Source: Synechococcus sp. CBW1107 (GTDB lineage: Bacteria; Cyanobacteriota; Cyanobacteriia; PCC-6307; Cyanobiaceae). Taken from it: 64,000 nucleotides of DNA. The position numbers were made by a program, and so were the translations under genes. Below, piece by piece: positions 1-7,525 of this stretch (positions within the stretch are counted from its first letter, which is position 1; the number at the start of each line of letters is the position of its first letter). A model generated the notes under the pieces. It was not told where the DNA came from. It did no database searches and saw only the letters and a list, made by a program, of their open reading frames with translations. The stretch spans positions 3,100,001-3,164,000 of the forward strand of contig NZ_CP064908.1 of assembly GCF_015841355.1 (NCBI RefSeq), in the 5' to 3' direction.

Positions 1-149
1 TCCGTGCCCCACTCGCAGGCGGTGTACTGGGTCCATCCGTTACGGCGCCGCCAGTTAAGCAGCATCTTCCCGAAGGATCTGCGGGACTCGTCCTGCCAGT
101 CCAGGACGGCCTGGTAGGTGCGCTTGACGGGCTTTTTTGCTTGTGCCAT
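1..149 (-). CDS. Partial HTH (XRE-like) regulator, N-terminal 49 residues
   Basis: The reading frame opens with ATG at 149 (minus) and runs off the left edge without a stop. The visible part begins MAQAKKPVKRTYQAVLDW. It continues into a segment ending FGKMLLNWRRRNGWTQYTAC, which resembles the first helices of a Cro/CI-type helix-turn-helix domain. This suggests a phage or island regulator. The assignment rests on about 20 residues and is an inference. The rest of the gene is needed to confirm it. Confidence 0.55.
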   Translation of the reverse strand, partial: MAQAKKPVKRTYQAVLDWQDESRRSFGKMLLNWRRRNGWTQYTACEWGT

Positions 150-192
150 AGCCCAATCCTAAGCGTTCCTTGGCACTGCAAGCCAGAGCTTG

Positions 193-372
193 TTACAGCT
201 TGGCAGGCTGCTTTCGGTGGTTCCCTGGCTCGGCTAAGAGCTGTTTGACCTGTTGGCCGGTGAGAATCCGGCCCGTCTGGGCCTGGAAGCGCAGGGCCAG
301 CGTGTAGGGGTGGATGCCTGGATGGCGGCGGGCCAGGGCCTGCAGCTGCCTGCGGAGTTCGGGCCTGTTCAT
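193..372 (-). CDS. Small hypothetical protein (59 aa) coupled to VRR-NUC gene
   Basis: The frame starts MNRPELRRQLQALARRHPGI and ends in TAA after 59 codons. Its ATG overlaps the TGA of the upstream VRR-NUC gene as ATGA, a typical sign of translational coupling in one transcript. It is basic and probably helical, with Arg/Gln-rich N-terminal and Gln-rich C-terminal parts. I do not recognise a family. It may serve the nuclease it is coupled to. Base use matches its neighbours. Confidence 0.55.
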   Translation of the reverse strand: MNRPELRRQLQALARRHPGIHPYTLALRFQAQTGRILTGQQVKQLLAEPGNHRKQPAKL

Positions 373-746
373 TGGCCCGACCAGTCCATGGGATCCAGGG
401 CCAGGACCGCCTGGGCCTGTGCAATCGAGCGGCAGACCGCCCCCACCCCGCCCAGCTGCTGCACCAGTCGCAGATAGGCCCGCTGCTCAGGGCTGACTGT
501 TCCGGAGCCCGTCTTGATTTCCAGGGCAACGAACTGGGCGAGCCGCTGGCCGACCAGCTCTGGCGTGATCTCCAGCGAGCGCAGACCGATCAGGTCGCTG
601 CTGCCCTTGCAAAGCCCAAAGCGCACGAAGCGCCCCTGCTGGTCGACCAGGGCGCCGGTGTTGTTTCGCCAGAGCCGCACCGGCCCACGGCCACAGGCCA
701 GGCGGATGCTCTGCTGGATCTCATGTTCGCTGGGGGAGGAGGCCAT
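369..746 (-). CDS. VRR-NUC domain nuclease
   Basis: A 125-residue stand-alone VRR-NUC protein of the PD-(D/E)XK superfamily. It has N-terminal SEHEIQQSIRLACG and WRNNTG segments, an Asp in GSSDLIGL (about residue 51), and the EIKT catalytic strand (about 75-78) followed by the SPEQ...YLRLV helix. Phage proteins of this family are structure-selective DNA nucleases, proposed to act on branched DNA during replication or recombination. It lies upstream of a 59-residue ORF with an ATGA overlap and downstream (on the minus strand) of a superfamily 2 helicase. That fits a replication and recombination module. The family call is firm; the substrate is inferred from family knowledge. Confidence 0.85.
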   Translation of the reverse strand: MASSPSEHEIQQSIRLACGRGPVRLWRNNTGALVDQQGRFVRFGLCKGSSDLIGLRSLEITPELVGQRLAQFVALEIKTGSGTVSPEQRAYLRLVQQLGGVGAVCRSIAQAQAVLALDPMDWSGQ

Positions 747-828
747 GCCTCCTCTTGCCTGACGCGGCCTGAGAGGGCCTCTTCATTCAGTCCAGCGGGA
801 CGCTGGTGATTCCCTGTTGACCAGCTCT

Positions 829-1128
829 TCACTCAGGCCTAAGACCTTGGCGGATCTGACGTTTAGCTTCTTCCAGCGAAATGGGCCGGTGGTGAACAAA
901 GCTGACCAGAGCACGCCGCCCCACTTCTCGTCTGACATCGCATCCAATGGATGGATCTTCGCTTGCGGCCGAGGACCTGATTCCGTACTCACCAACCATC
1001 CATAGCAGCGCCAAGAGCTCATCAGCACTAAGGTCTGCTGCCCAGGATGTGTATTTGCCCAGCCTCAGTCGCTCACGCTCAACACTCAGAGAACCGTCAG
1101 ATTCCATTGTTGTAATTGTTTCGCCCAT
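829..1128 (-). CDS. Hypothetical protein
   Basis: About 99 residues if translation starts at the MGETITTMESD methionine. An ATG 24 bp upstream and one 21 bp downstream are alternatives. The middle contains LSADELLALLWMVGEYGIRSS and a C-terminal basic helix, with no motif I can place. It sits on the minus strand between the helicase and the VRR-NUC gene, with the same GC-rich codon use, so it is probably part of that early phage transcript. Function unknown. Confidence 0.5.
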   Translation of the reverse strand: MGETITTMESDGSLSVERERLRLGKYTSWAADLSADELLALLWMVGEYGIRSSAASEDPSIGCDVRREVGRRALVSFVHHRPISLEEAKRQIRQGLRPE

Positions 1129-1188
1129 ACAGGCTAATCGTCGCCAGATCAATGGCCGTCATCCTTCGTGCGAATAACGGAGTCATGG

Positions 1189-2616
1189 CTAGCCAGCCCG
1201 TTGCCGAGCAGTCCAGACGTGCCTGGCCCAGCCCGGCTTATATCCGCGCTCCTGCTCGCGCTGCAGCAGCTGCTCGAAGGTGCGGCAGCCAGCTGCTGGG
1301 TGTCTGCGCTGGGGCCGCTGCTGCTTGGCCCTGGGCCGGTGGTGCGCCGAGCCGCTGATCTCAACCAGCTCGCCATCAAGCTGCTGGAGCCCGCGCCGCT
1401 GTTCATCGCGCTCGTCGGCCAGAAACAGATGGCCGCAGTCCGGGCAGACCTGTGCAGCGCTGGGGCAGCTGCAGAAGCAGACCGGGCAGTCTTTGATCGG
1501 GATCGAGACTCCTTCGCGGCGCCTGCGGCCGGCCAGGTTCCACTCGCGCTCATCGGTGGGCAGGCCATGGCGATGGGCATTGCCGACGTGATCAAGGATC
1601 ACCGCCTCGCTCTTCCCTGGCGCGGGACGCAAGGCCCGGCCAACCATCTGCAGATAGAGGCCCAAGGAAGCGGTGGGCCGCATCAGGATTGCGCCGCCGA
1701 CTGAGGGGATGTCAGTGCCCTCGGAAATGATCATGCAACTGGTGAGCACCTCCACCTTGCCGGTGCCGAGCCCGGTGATCAGGCGTTTGCGCTCCTCGGC
1801 CGGCGTGCCGCCGCTCACCGACGCGGCCCGGATTCCCGCAGCGCGGAAGGCATCGGCCATCTGCTCGGCGTGCTCGATGGTGCAGCAGAAGCAGATCGCC
1901 GTACCCTGGTGCAGTCGACGGCGGTAGTGGGATACCGCATCGCCGATGGAGGCACGATCGCCAAAGGCCTGGGCCGCCTGCTCCAGGTCGAACTCGCCCA
2001 TGCGGCGCCTGAGTTTGCTGTTCCTGGCTCCAGGCCAGGAGAAGACCCGCGGCCTGGCCAGCCAGCCCTGCTCCACCAGCCAGGCCGCTGAGGGACCCAG
2101 CACCAGGGCCTCGAAGTAGCCGCCCGCTTCCACGCCCAGCCCCTTGCCGTCGAGACGCTCCGGGGTGGCGGTTTTGCCGATCAGGTGGGCGCCTGGCCAG
2201 GCCTCGATGATCCGGCCCCAGACGTTGCCGGCCACCAGGTGGTGGGCCTCGTCCTGAATGATCAGATCCGGCGGCGGCAGCTGCTCCAGCCGCCGGGCCA
2301 CGGTCTGCACCGAGCCCACCGCCACCTGGCGGCCCTGTAGCCGCATGCCGGGGGAGACCACGTCGGGCTCCAGCCCCCAGGCCCGCACAGTGCCGGTGAG
2401 CTGCTCGATCAGCTCGGCCCGGTGGGCCAGCACCAGCACCCGCCGGCCCTTGCTGGCAGCGCCCTGGACGATGGCGCCGATGGTCTGGCCCTTGCCGGCA
2501 CCGGTGGGCATCACGGCGCAGACCCGCCGGTGGACTTTGAGGGCGGCGCGGAGGTCGGCCAGCAGCTGCTGCTGGTAGTCGCGCAGGACGATCGGAGCCA
2601 CAAGGTTCACAGGCAA
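1189..2616 (-). CDS. Superfamily 2 DEAD/DEAH helicase with C-terminal zinc ribbon
   Basis: 475 residues with a complete helicase core: Q-motif-like LRDYQQ (11-16), Walker A PTGAGKG (37-43), motif Ia LAHRAELIEQL (63-73), DEAH box (122-125), KTATPER as motif III, and a C-terminal RecA lobe ending in QMVGRALRP (motif VI). After the core comes a Cys-rich CPVCFCSCP...CPDCG ribbon. Phage helicases of this type remodel replication or recombination intermediates. It is divergent from the RHH gene at 2708, with about 90 bp between them that must hold both promoters. The last 40 residues are basic and probably disordered. Confidence 0.9.
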   Translation of the reverse strand: MPVNLVAPIVLRDYQQQLLADLRAALKVHRRVCAVMPTGAGKGQTIGAIVQGAASKGRRVLVLAHRAELIEQLTGTVRAWGLEPDVVSPGMRLQGRQVAVGSVQTVARRLEQLPPPDLIIQDEAHHLVAGNVWGRIIEAWPGAHLIGKTATPERLDGKGLGVEAGGYFEALVLGPSAAWLVEQGWLARPRVFSWPGARNSKLRRRMGEFDLEQAAQAFGDRASIGDAVSHYRRRLHQGTAICFCCTIEHAEQMADAFRAAGIRAASVSGGTPAEERKRLITGLGTGKVEVLTSCMIISEGTDIPSVGGAILMRPTASLGLYLQMVGRALRPAPGKSEAVILDHVGNAHRHGLPTDEREWNLAGRRRREGVSIPIKDCPVCFCSCPSAAQVCPDCGHLFLADERDEQRRGLQQLDGELVEISGSAHHRPRAKQQRPQRRHPAAGCRTFEQLLQREQERGYKPGWARHVWTARQRAG

Positions 2617-2707
2617 TCAGGACAGTCGCTAGCCACTGGCCCTCTGTGGCTCAGCCTAGCGAGAGCTGGCCCAAGGTATTAGGCTGTAGTTCACGAGCAG
2701 AGACCCC

Positions 2708-2911
2708 ATGTCCGACTACGCCCTGCCGGTGAGTGTCTCGATCACCCAAGAGCAACTGGCCTGGCTTGATGCACGCCGTCGGCACGGCTCCCTCAGCCGC
2801 TCAGCCGCCCTGCGGCAGGTGCTCGACGCTGTGATCCACCGTGAGACCCTGGTGCCCGCGCCTGATCGCGGGTCTACGGGGAACCAGGCGGTTTTCAGCC
2901 AGGGATGGTGA
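2708..2911 (+). CDS. Ribbon-helix-helix (CopG/Arc-like) DNA-binding protein
   Basis: 67 residues. A short beta strand (PVSVSITQEQLAWLDARR) precedes the SLSRSAALRQVLDAVI helix pair, the standard layout of an RHH transcription factor. The gene begins the rightward early operon and stops 10 bp before the primase-helicase start, so it may autoregulate that operon or the divergent helicase gene. The C-terminal 20 residues look disordered. RHH proteins bind short palindromes; several palindromes lie at 5535-5821. Confidence 0.75.
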   Translation: MSDYALPVSVSITQEQLAWLDARRRHGSLSRSAALRQVLDAVIHRETLVPAPDRGSTGNQAVFSQGW

Positions 2912-2921
2912 GCCACATCCC

Positions 2922-5534
2922 ATGGCCGATGCCATTGCTGCGGCCCGGGGCCGCTGGCCGGAGATCCTTGCTGCCCTGGCCGGGCTGAGCGAAGCGGAGC
3001 TAAGGGATCGCCATCAGCCCTGTCCACTTTGCGGCGGGACGGATCGCTACCGCTTTGACGACAAGGACGGCAGCGGCTCCTGGTTCTGCAACCAATGCGG
3101 CGGCAAGGACCAGCGCGGTGGCGCCGGCTCCGGCATGGACCTGCTGATGCGCCGGCAGGGCTGGAGCTTTGTGGAGGCCGCCCGGCAGGTGGAGGCCTTC
3201 CTTGGCCTGGTGCCTGATGGGCAGAACACTGGTTGCGGCCAGGGCTCCGGCCGCAATGGCAAGCCCTGGCGCATGCCCGAGAAGCCCCCTGCCGATGCGC
3301 CGCCGCCGCCGATGAACCGCGGGGCCACCGCCCAGTGGGCCTACCGGAACGCGGCTGGTGAGGTGCTGTTTTGGATCCAGCGGATCCGGCTGCGCAGCGG
3401 CGGCAAGGCCTTCCTGCATCGTGTCTGGCTGGATGGCGACTGGCATCGCCCAAGCCGCCGCGACGCCTTCACCTGCGACTGGCCGGCACCGCGTCCGCTC
3501 TACGGCCTGCCGGGCCTGGGCCAACGACCAGAAGCGCCGGTGCTGGTGGTGGAGGGGGAGGGCACGGCCGATGCGGCCGCTCGGCTGTTCCCCCAGCACG
3601 TGGTGCTGAGCTGGGCCAATGGCTCCAAGGCGATCGCCAAGGCGGACTGGACGCCGTTGGCTGGCCGTTCGGTGACGCTCTGGCCCGATGCCGATGCTGC
3701 CGGGGTGGCGGCCATGGAGAGCCTGGCCGCCCTGCTGCATCCCCTCGACTGCCAGCTGCAACTGGTGGCCCTGCCGGCGGATCTGCCCCAGGGCTGGGAC
3801 CTGGCTGATGCCGACTGGACGCCCCGGCAGGCCGCGCGGCAGCTGGCGAAAGCAGCCCAGCCATGGACGCCCCCACCCACCGCTACCGATGGCAGCGACC
3901 ACGCCCCGGCAGCGGCGGCGGCACCCAGGCCGGCAGCGCCCTTCCTCTGCCTGGGCTTCGATGCGGATGCGAACTTCTACCAACCCGCCAGCACCGGTCA
4001 GGTGATCCGCCTGCCCCGCGGCTGCCACACCGCCACCCATCTGGTGGCCCTGGCACCACTGGAGTACTGGGAGACCCTCTACCCCAGCCGCACCGGTGTG
4101 AACTGGCCGGCCGCGGCCAGCGATCTGCACAAGAGCTGCGCCGCGATGGGGATCTTTGCGGTGGAGCGCATTCGCGGCCGCGGCGCCTGGTGGGATGAGG
4201 GCCGCACCGTGCTGCACCTCGGCGATCGTCTGATCACCCCCGAGGGGGAGCACCCGATCACCAAACCGTTCAGCTCGCGGCACATCTACCAGCGCCTCGA
4301 ACGCCAGGAGGGGCCCTGCGGCGTCAAGCCCCTAACCGTGGAGGAGGCGGCGGTGATCGTCAGCATCGCCAACCGCTTCCGCTGGGAGGTGCCCGCCTCC
4401 GGCACCCTCCTGCAGGGCTGGGTGGTGCTGGCTCCGATCTGCGGTGCCCTGCGCTGGCGGCCCCACCTCTGGCTCACCGCCGGTGCCGGCTCGGGCAAGA
4501 GCCAGATTCTCGATCGCTTCGTGGTGCCGCTGCTCGGCGACCTGCGCCTGCCGGTGTCGGGCGCCACGACAGAGGCCGGCTTGCGCCAGACCATCTGCTC
4601 GGACGCCGTGCCGGTGGTCTTTGATGAGGCGGAGAGCAACGAGAGGGGCGACCAGCAGCGGATGCAGGCGATCCTCTCTCTGGCGCGGGTGGCCAGCAGC
4701 GAGAGCAGCGCCGAGATGCTCAAGGGTTCCCCCAGCGGCGATGTCAGCCGCTACCGGGTGCGCTCGATGTTCCTGATGTCCTCGATCGCCACCGCCCTCA
4801 AACAGGGAGCCGACAAGAGCCGCTTTGCCCAGCTCACCCTGCGCAGCCCCACCGAGATGGGCCAGGAGGAGCGCGAGGCCCACTGGCAGAGCCTCGATCG
4901 GGATCTTGAGCGCTACATCACCCCGCAGTTGGCGCGGCGCTTGATCGCCCGCACCGTGACGCTGATCCCGGTGATCCGCCAGTCGGTCGTGGTCTTCTCC
5001 GCGGCTGCCGCCCGCCACTTCGATTCCCAGCGCCTGGGCGATCAGTACGGCACCTTGATGGCCGGCGCCTGGTCGCTACTCAGCGATGCAGTTCCCAGCC
5101 AGAAGGAGGCCGAGGAGTGCATTGAGGTCCACAACTGGGACAGCTACAGCCAGAGCACCGAAATCCCCGACGAGGCCCGCTGCATCCAGACGATCCTGCA
5201 GCGGCAGGTGCGGGTGGAGACCGACGACAAGCCCGTCACCCGCACCATCGGTGAACTGGTGGAGCTGGCCGCCTGCCACAGCAGCTGCATCGACGTGAGC
5301 CCTGGCCTGGCAGCCCAGACCCTGGGGCGCCATGGCCTGCGGGTGGATCAGGAGCGCCTGCTGGTGAGCAACACCGCCAAGGCGATCGAGCAGTTCCTCG
5401 CCGATACCGCCTGGCAGAACAGCTGGTCGGTGGTGCTGCTGCGCCTGAGCGGTGCGCAACGGGCCGGACCGGTGCGCTTCTGTGGCGCCGGCATGGTCAG
5501 CCGTTCGGTCGCCATTCCCCTGAGCGTGCTGTAA
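2922..5534 (+). CDS. Bifunctional primase-helicase (zinc ribbon, TOPRIM, DUF927-type AAA+)
   Basis: 870 residues from the ATG at 2922; an in-frame upstream ATG (2841) overlaps the RHH gene and is unlikely. An N-terminal CHC2-like zinc ribbon uses C34, C37, C56 and C59. The TOPRIM domain shows VLVVEGEG (E211) and the WPDADAAG acid pair (255-258). A C-terminal DUF927-like helicase has Walker A GAGSGKS (521-527) and Walker B VVFDEAE (566-571). Such fusions prime and unwind phage or plasmid DNA. It is followed by a repeat-rich spacer that may be the origin it works on. Confidence 0.9.
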   Translation: MADAIAAARGRWPEILAALAGLSEAELRDRHQPCPLCGGTDRYRFDDKDGSGSWFCNQCGGKDQRGGAGSGMDLLMRRQGWSFVEAARQVEAFLGLVPDGQNTGCGQGSGRNGKPWRMPEKPPADAPPPPMNRGATAQWAYRNAAGEVLFWIQRIRLRSGGKAFLHRVWLDGDWHRPSRRDAFTCDWPAPRPLYGLPGLGQRPEAPVLVVEGEGTADAAARLFPQHVVLSWANGSKAIAKADWTPLAGRSVTLWPDADAAGVAAMESLAALLHPLDCQLQLVALPADLPQGWDLADADWTPRQAARQLAKAAQPWTPPPTATDGSDHAPAAAAAPRPAAPFLCLGFDADANFYQPASTGQVIRLPRGCHTATHLVALAPLEYWETLYPSRTGVNWPAAASDLHKSCAAMGIFAVERIRGRGAWWDEGRTVLHLGDRLITPEGEHPITKPFSSRHIYQRLERQEGPCGVKPLTVEEAAVIVSIANRFRWEVPASGTLLQGWVVLAPICGALRWRPHLWLTAGAGSGKSQILDRFVVPLLGDLRLPVSGATTEAGLRQTICSDAVPVVFDEAESNERGDQQRMQAILSLARVASSESSAEMLKGSPSGDVSRYRVRSMFLMSSIATALKQGADKSRFAQLTLRSPTEMGQEEREAHWQSLDRDLERYITPQLARRLIARTVTLIPVIRQSVVVFSAAAARHFDSQRLGDQYGTLMAGAWSLLSDAVPSQKEAEECIEVHNWDSYSQSTEIPDEARCIQTILQRQVRVETDDKPVTRTIGELVELAACHSSCIDVSPGLAAQTLGRHGLRVDQERLLVSNTAKAIEQFLADTAWQNSWSVVLLRLSGAQRAGPVRFCGAGMVSRSVAIPLSVL

Positions 5535-5821
5535 CCAGCAGCCGTCACAAAACGGCCAGACATAACAGCAGCGGTAACGTCCAGATCGCCTGCCCCGCAA
5601 GCGATCTGGGTCTCCGTAACGATGTAACGCTCCAGGGAGCATAGAGAGCCCCTTATGAATTCAAAGACAAATGCACACCTGCTCAACCAGACACGGCTGC
5701 TTGCTAATGCTTCTATATCTGAAAAAGGGTTACATCGTTACAGGCGCCGCCAGAAGCCTCTGCCAGCAACCGATCTCGGCTGTGACGCCCTCCGTCACAG
5801 CGCGTCACACCTGAAACGGCC
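5535..5821. promoter_or_regulatory. Repeat-rich spacer: candidate replication origin or operator array
   Basis: No convincing gene fits here; the plus-strand frame at 5655-5951 is unsupported and overlaps the exonuclease. The spacer holds a perfect 13-bp inverted repeat, GTAACGATGTAAC at 5616-5628 and its complement at 5729-5741, about 100 bp apart. There is a 9-bp-stem hairpin (CCAGATCGC at 5581-5589 with 5601-5609). CGTCACA occurs at 5543, 5793 and 5803, the second pairing with TGTGACG at 5781-5787. The part between the long repeats (5650-5730) is AT-rich against GC-rich neighbours, as in many origins. Repressor binding is the alternative. Confidence 0.5.
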
Positions 5822-6514
5822 ATGCAGACCACCACATCGACCTGGCTGGAGCCCATCCCCGGTCTCTGGAGGGATGAGGAAGCCCACCGCTACTGGCTGG
5901 GCGAGCACCTGTTCCCGGTGTCAATCACCGGCGTGCTGGCCCATGGCCTGAGCGACACCGCCAAGCGATCGATCGAAGCCAAGCGACCGATCTGGGAGCC
6001 GCGCGGCACCACGGTGCATGCCGCCCTGGAGCGCTACAGCCAAGCCCGCTTCCTGGTGGGCAAGAACGCCAGCGAAGCCCTGCTGGAAGCCGAGACCCTG
6101 AGCGGCCATCACCAGTACCGGGACTGGATCCTGCCGCTGCTGCAGCTGCCGCTCTGGGATGAGGTGCAGGTGATCGCCAGCGAGCGGCTCACCTGCTGCC
6201 TGGCCCGCAACGTGGCCGGGGCCTTCGATGGCGCCTACGTCTCACCGGCACTGAGCGAGCGGCGGGGACGCGAGGTGCGGGTGCTCTACGACCTCAAGAC
6301 CCTCTCGGCCCACGGCCGGCCCTATTCCACTGCCGCCCAGCTCGGCGGCTACATGGTGCTGGAGGCGGCCCAGGGGAACCACTACGAGCTGGGCCAGACG
6401 ATCTGGAGCAAACCCGGTGCAGCCTCCTGCAGCACCTTCTACAGCCGTGAGCAGTGCCTGGCGGCCTGGGCCGCGGCCTGGAGCAGCTACTGCGTGGCTC
6501 GGAGACCCTTCTGA
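5822..6514 (+). CDS. RecB/Cas4-like PD-(D/E)XK exonuclease
   Basis: 230 residues. The nuclease core is visible as RGTTVHAALE (61-70, H66), AGAFDGAY (D136), YDLKT (D157, K159) and the AAQLGGY motif (Q173), the RecB-family arrangement also found in phage exonucleases. Such enzymes resect double-stranded ends to give 3' single strands for an annealing protein. A Rad52-like annealase is encoded at 51952-52800, so the two could form a Red-like pair although 45 kb apart. It begins right after the putative origin spacer. Confidence 0.75.
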   Translation: MQTTTSTWLEPIPGLWRDEEAHRYWLGEHLFPVSITGVLAHGLSDTAKRSIEAKRPIWEPRGTTVHAALERYSQARFLVGKNASEALLEAETLSGHHQYRDWILPLLQLPLWDEVQVIASERLTCCLARNVAGAFDGAYVSPALSERRGREVRVLYDLKTLSAHGRPYSTAAQLGGYMVLEAAQGNHYELGQTIWSKPGAASCSTFYSREQCLAAWAAAWSSYCVARRPF

Positions 6515-6618
6515 GCGCCAGGATCGATGCAAGCCGACTAAGCACATTGGCTAGCAGATGCTGGCCGCTAGATTGAGCGGGCTCGGAATCGTCCGGGCAA
6601 GTGTTCTGGTGCTCCTCG

Positions 6619-6999
6619 ATGGCGGACCTCCTGCTTGCTGCTCCCCCGGCGCCAGCCGCTGATGCGGCTGCTGACGCTGATCTCGACGCCCTGCTGGACG
6701 CGGTCACCGCGCTCAAGGCCCAGCAGAAGGAACTGGAGCAGCAGCTTGAGCCGCTGTTGGAGGCCCTCAACACGGCGATGGCCAGCGGCCACTTGGATCC
6801 GTCCTTCTCCCACAACGACTGGTCCTTCTCCCACAGCCCGGGCCGGTTGACCTACGACTTCCCGGCGGCGGTGCAGCAGATCGAGAAACAGCTCAAGGCC
6901 GCCAAGGAAGCAGCGATTCAGCAGGGCAGTGCCACCGAGAAGCGCGGCAACCCCTTCTGGACGATCCGCCCCCCGAAGACCCAGCCCCTGCCGTTCTGA
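6619..6999 (+). CDS. Hypothetical coiled-coil phage protein
   Basis: About 126 residues from the ATG at 6619; an upstream ATG/GTG adds six or more residues. After an Ala-rich start there is a long heptad-like helix (ALLDAVTALKAQQKELEQQL), then a compact part with WSFSHSPGRLTYDFP and NPFWTIRPP. It lies between the exonuclease and terminase genes in the same direction and is likely co-transcribed. It may be a small DNA-metabolism accessory protein. I recognise no family with certainty. Confidence 0.65.
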   Translation: MADLLLAAPPAPAADAAADADLDALLDAVTALKAQQKELEQQLEPLLEALNTAMASGHLDPSFSHNDWSFSHSPGRLTYDFPAAVQQIEKQLKAAKEAAIQQGSATEKRGNPFWTIRPPKTQPLPF

Positions 7000-7003
7000 G
7001 CTG

Positions 7004-7525
7004 ATGCCGTTGCGCGCTGCCAACCAGGCCGCAGCTGATCCGGTGGAGGAGCTGCGATCAGCGCCCGATCAGCAGGACGCCGATGGTGAGTCGCTGTGGG
7101 CGCCGGTAGCGGTGGATCCGAGCCGCCCGATCAGTCAGACCAATCCGCCGCGGCGGGCGCCCCATCACGCCCAGACCCCCAGGGCCACTGCCGGGGAGGT
7201 GGAACGGCGGATTGCAGAGGCCCAGCTGTGGATTGCACAACGGTTGCCGCTGCTGGAGATCAGGGCAAAAGCGGGCGAAAGCTGGGGGGTGAGCAACGTC
7301 AAGACGGTCAATCGCTATCTCGACCTGGCACGGATGCGCATGGTGGAGGAGCTGATCTCCGACCGGCGCCGGCACCAGGCCGAACAGATTTTCGCGCTGA
7401 ATGACTGCGCCCGCCGGGCGATGGATGCCGAGCAGTTTTCTGCTGCCGTCGGTGCCTTCCGTGTGATCGCGGAGATCGGCGGGCTGCTGCGGGCGCCGAT
7501 CAAGCCACCCGAGGCGAAAAGCTGA
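7004..7525 (+). CDS. Probable terminase small subunit
   Basis: 173 residues if it starts at the ATG at 7004, four bp after the previous stop; an earlier start overlaps that gene in another frame. The middle has RRIAEAQLWIAQRL...AGESWGVSNVKTVNRYLDLA, which looks like a helix-turn-helix DNA-binding part. A helical oligomerisation region follows. The stop overlaps the large-subunit start as TGATG, the classical small-large terminase pairing. The assignment relies on position plus the HTH. It would recognise the pac or cos site. Confidence 0.7.
   Translation: MPLRAANQAAADPVEELRSAPDQQDADGESLWAPVAVDPSRPISQTNPPRRAPHHAQTPRATAGEVERRIAEAQLWIAQRLPLLEIRAKAGESWGVSNVKTVNRYLDLARMRMVEELISDRRRHQAEQIFALNDCARRAMDAEQFSAAVGAFRVIAEIGGLLRAPIKPPEAKS

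Noticed and set aside
5655-5951. Plus-strand frame of 98 codons in the spacer
   Set aside because: It overlaps the exonuclease in another frame and has no protein-like composition.
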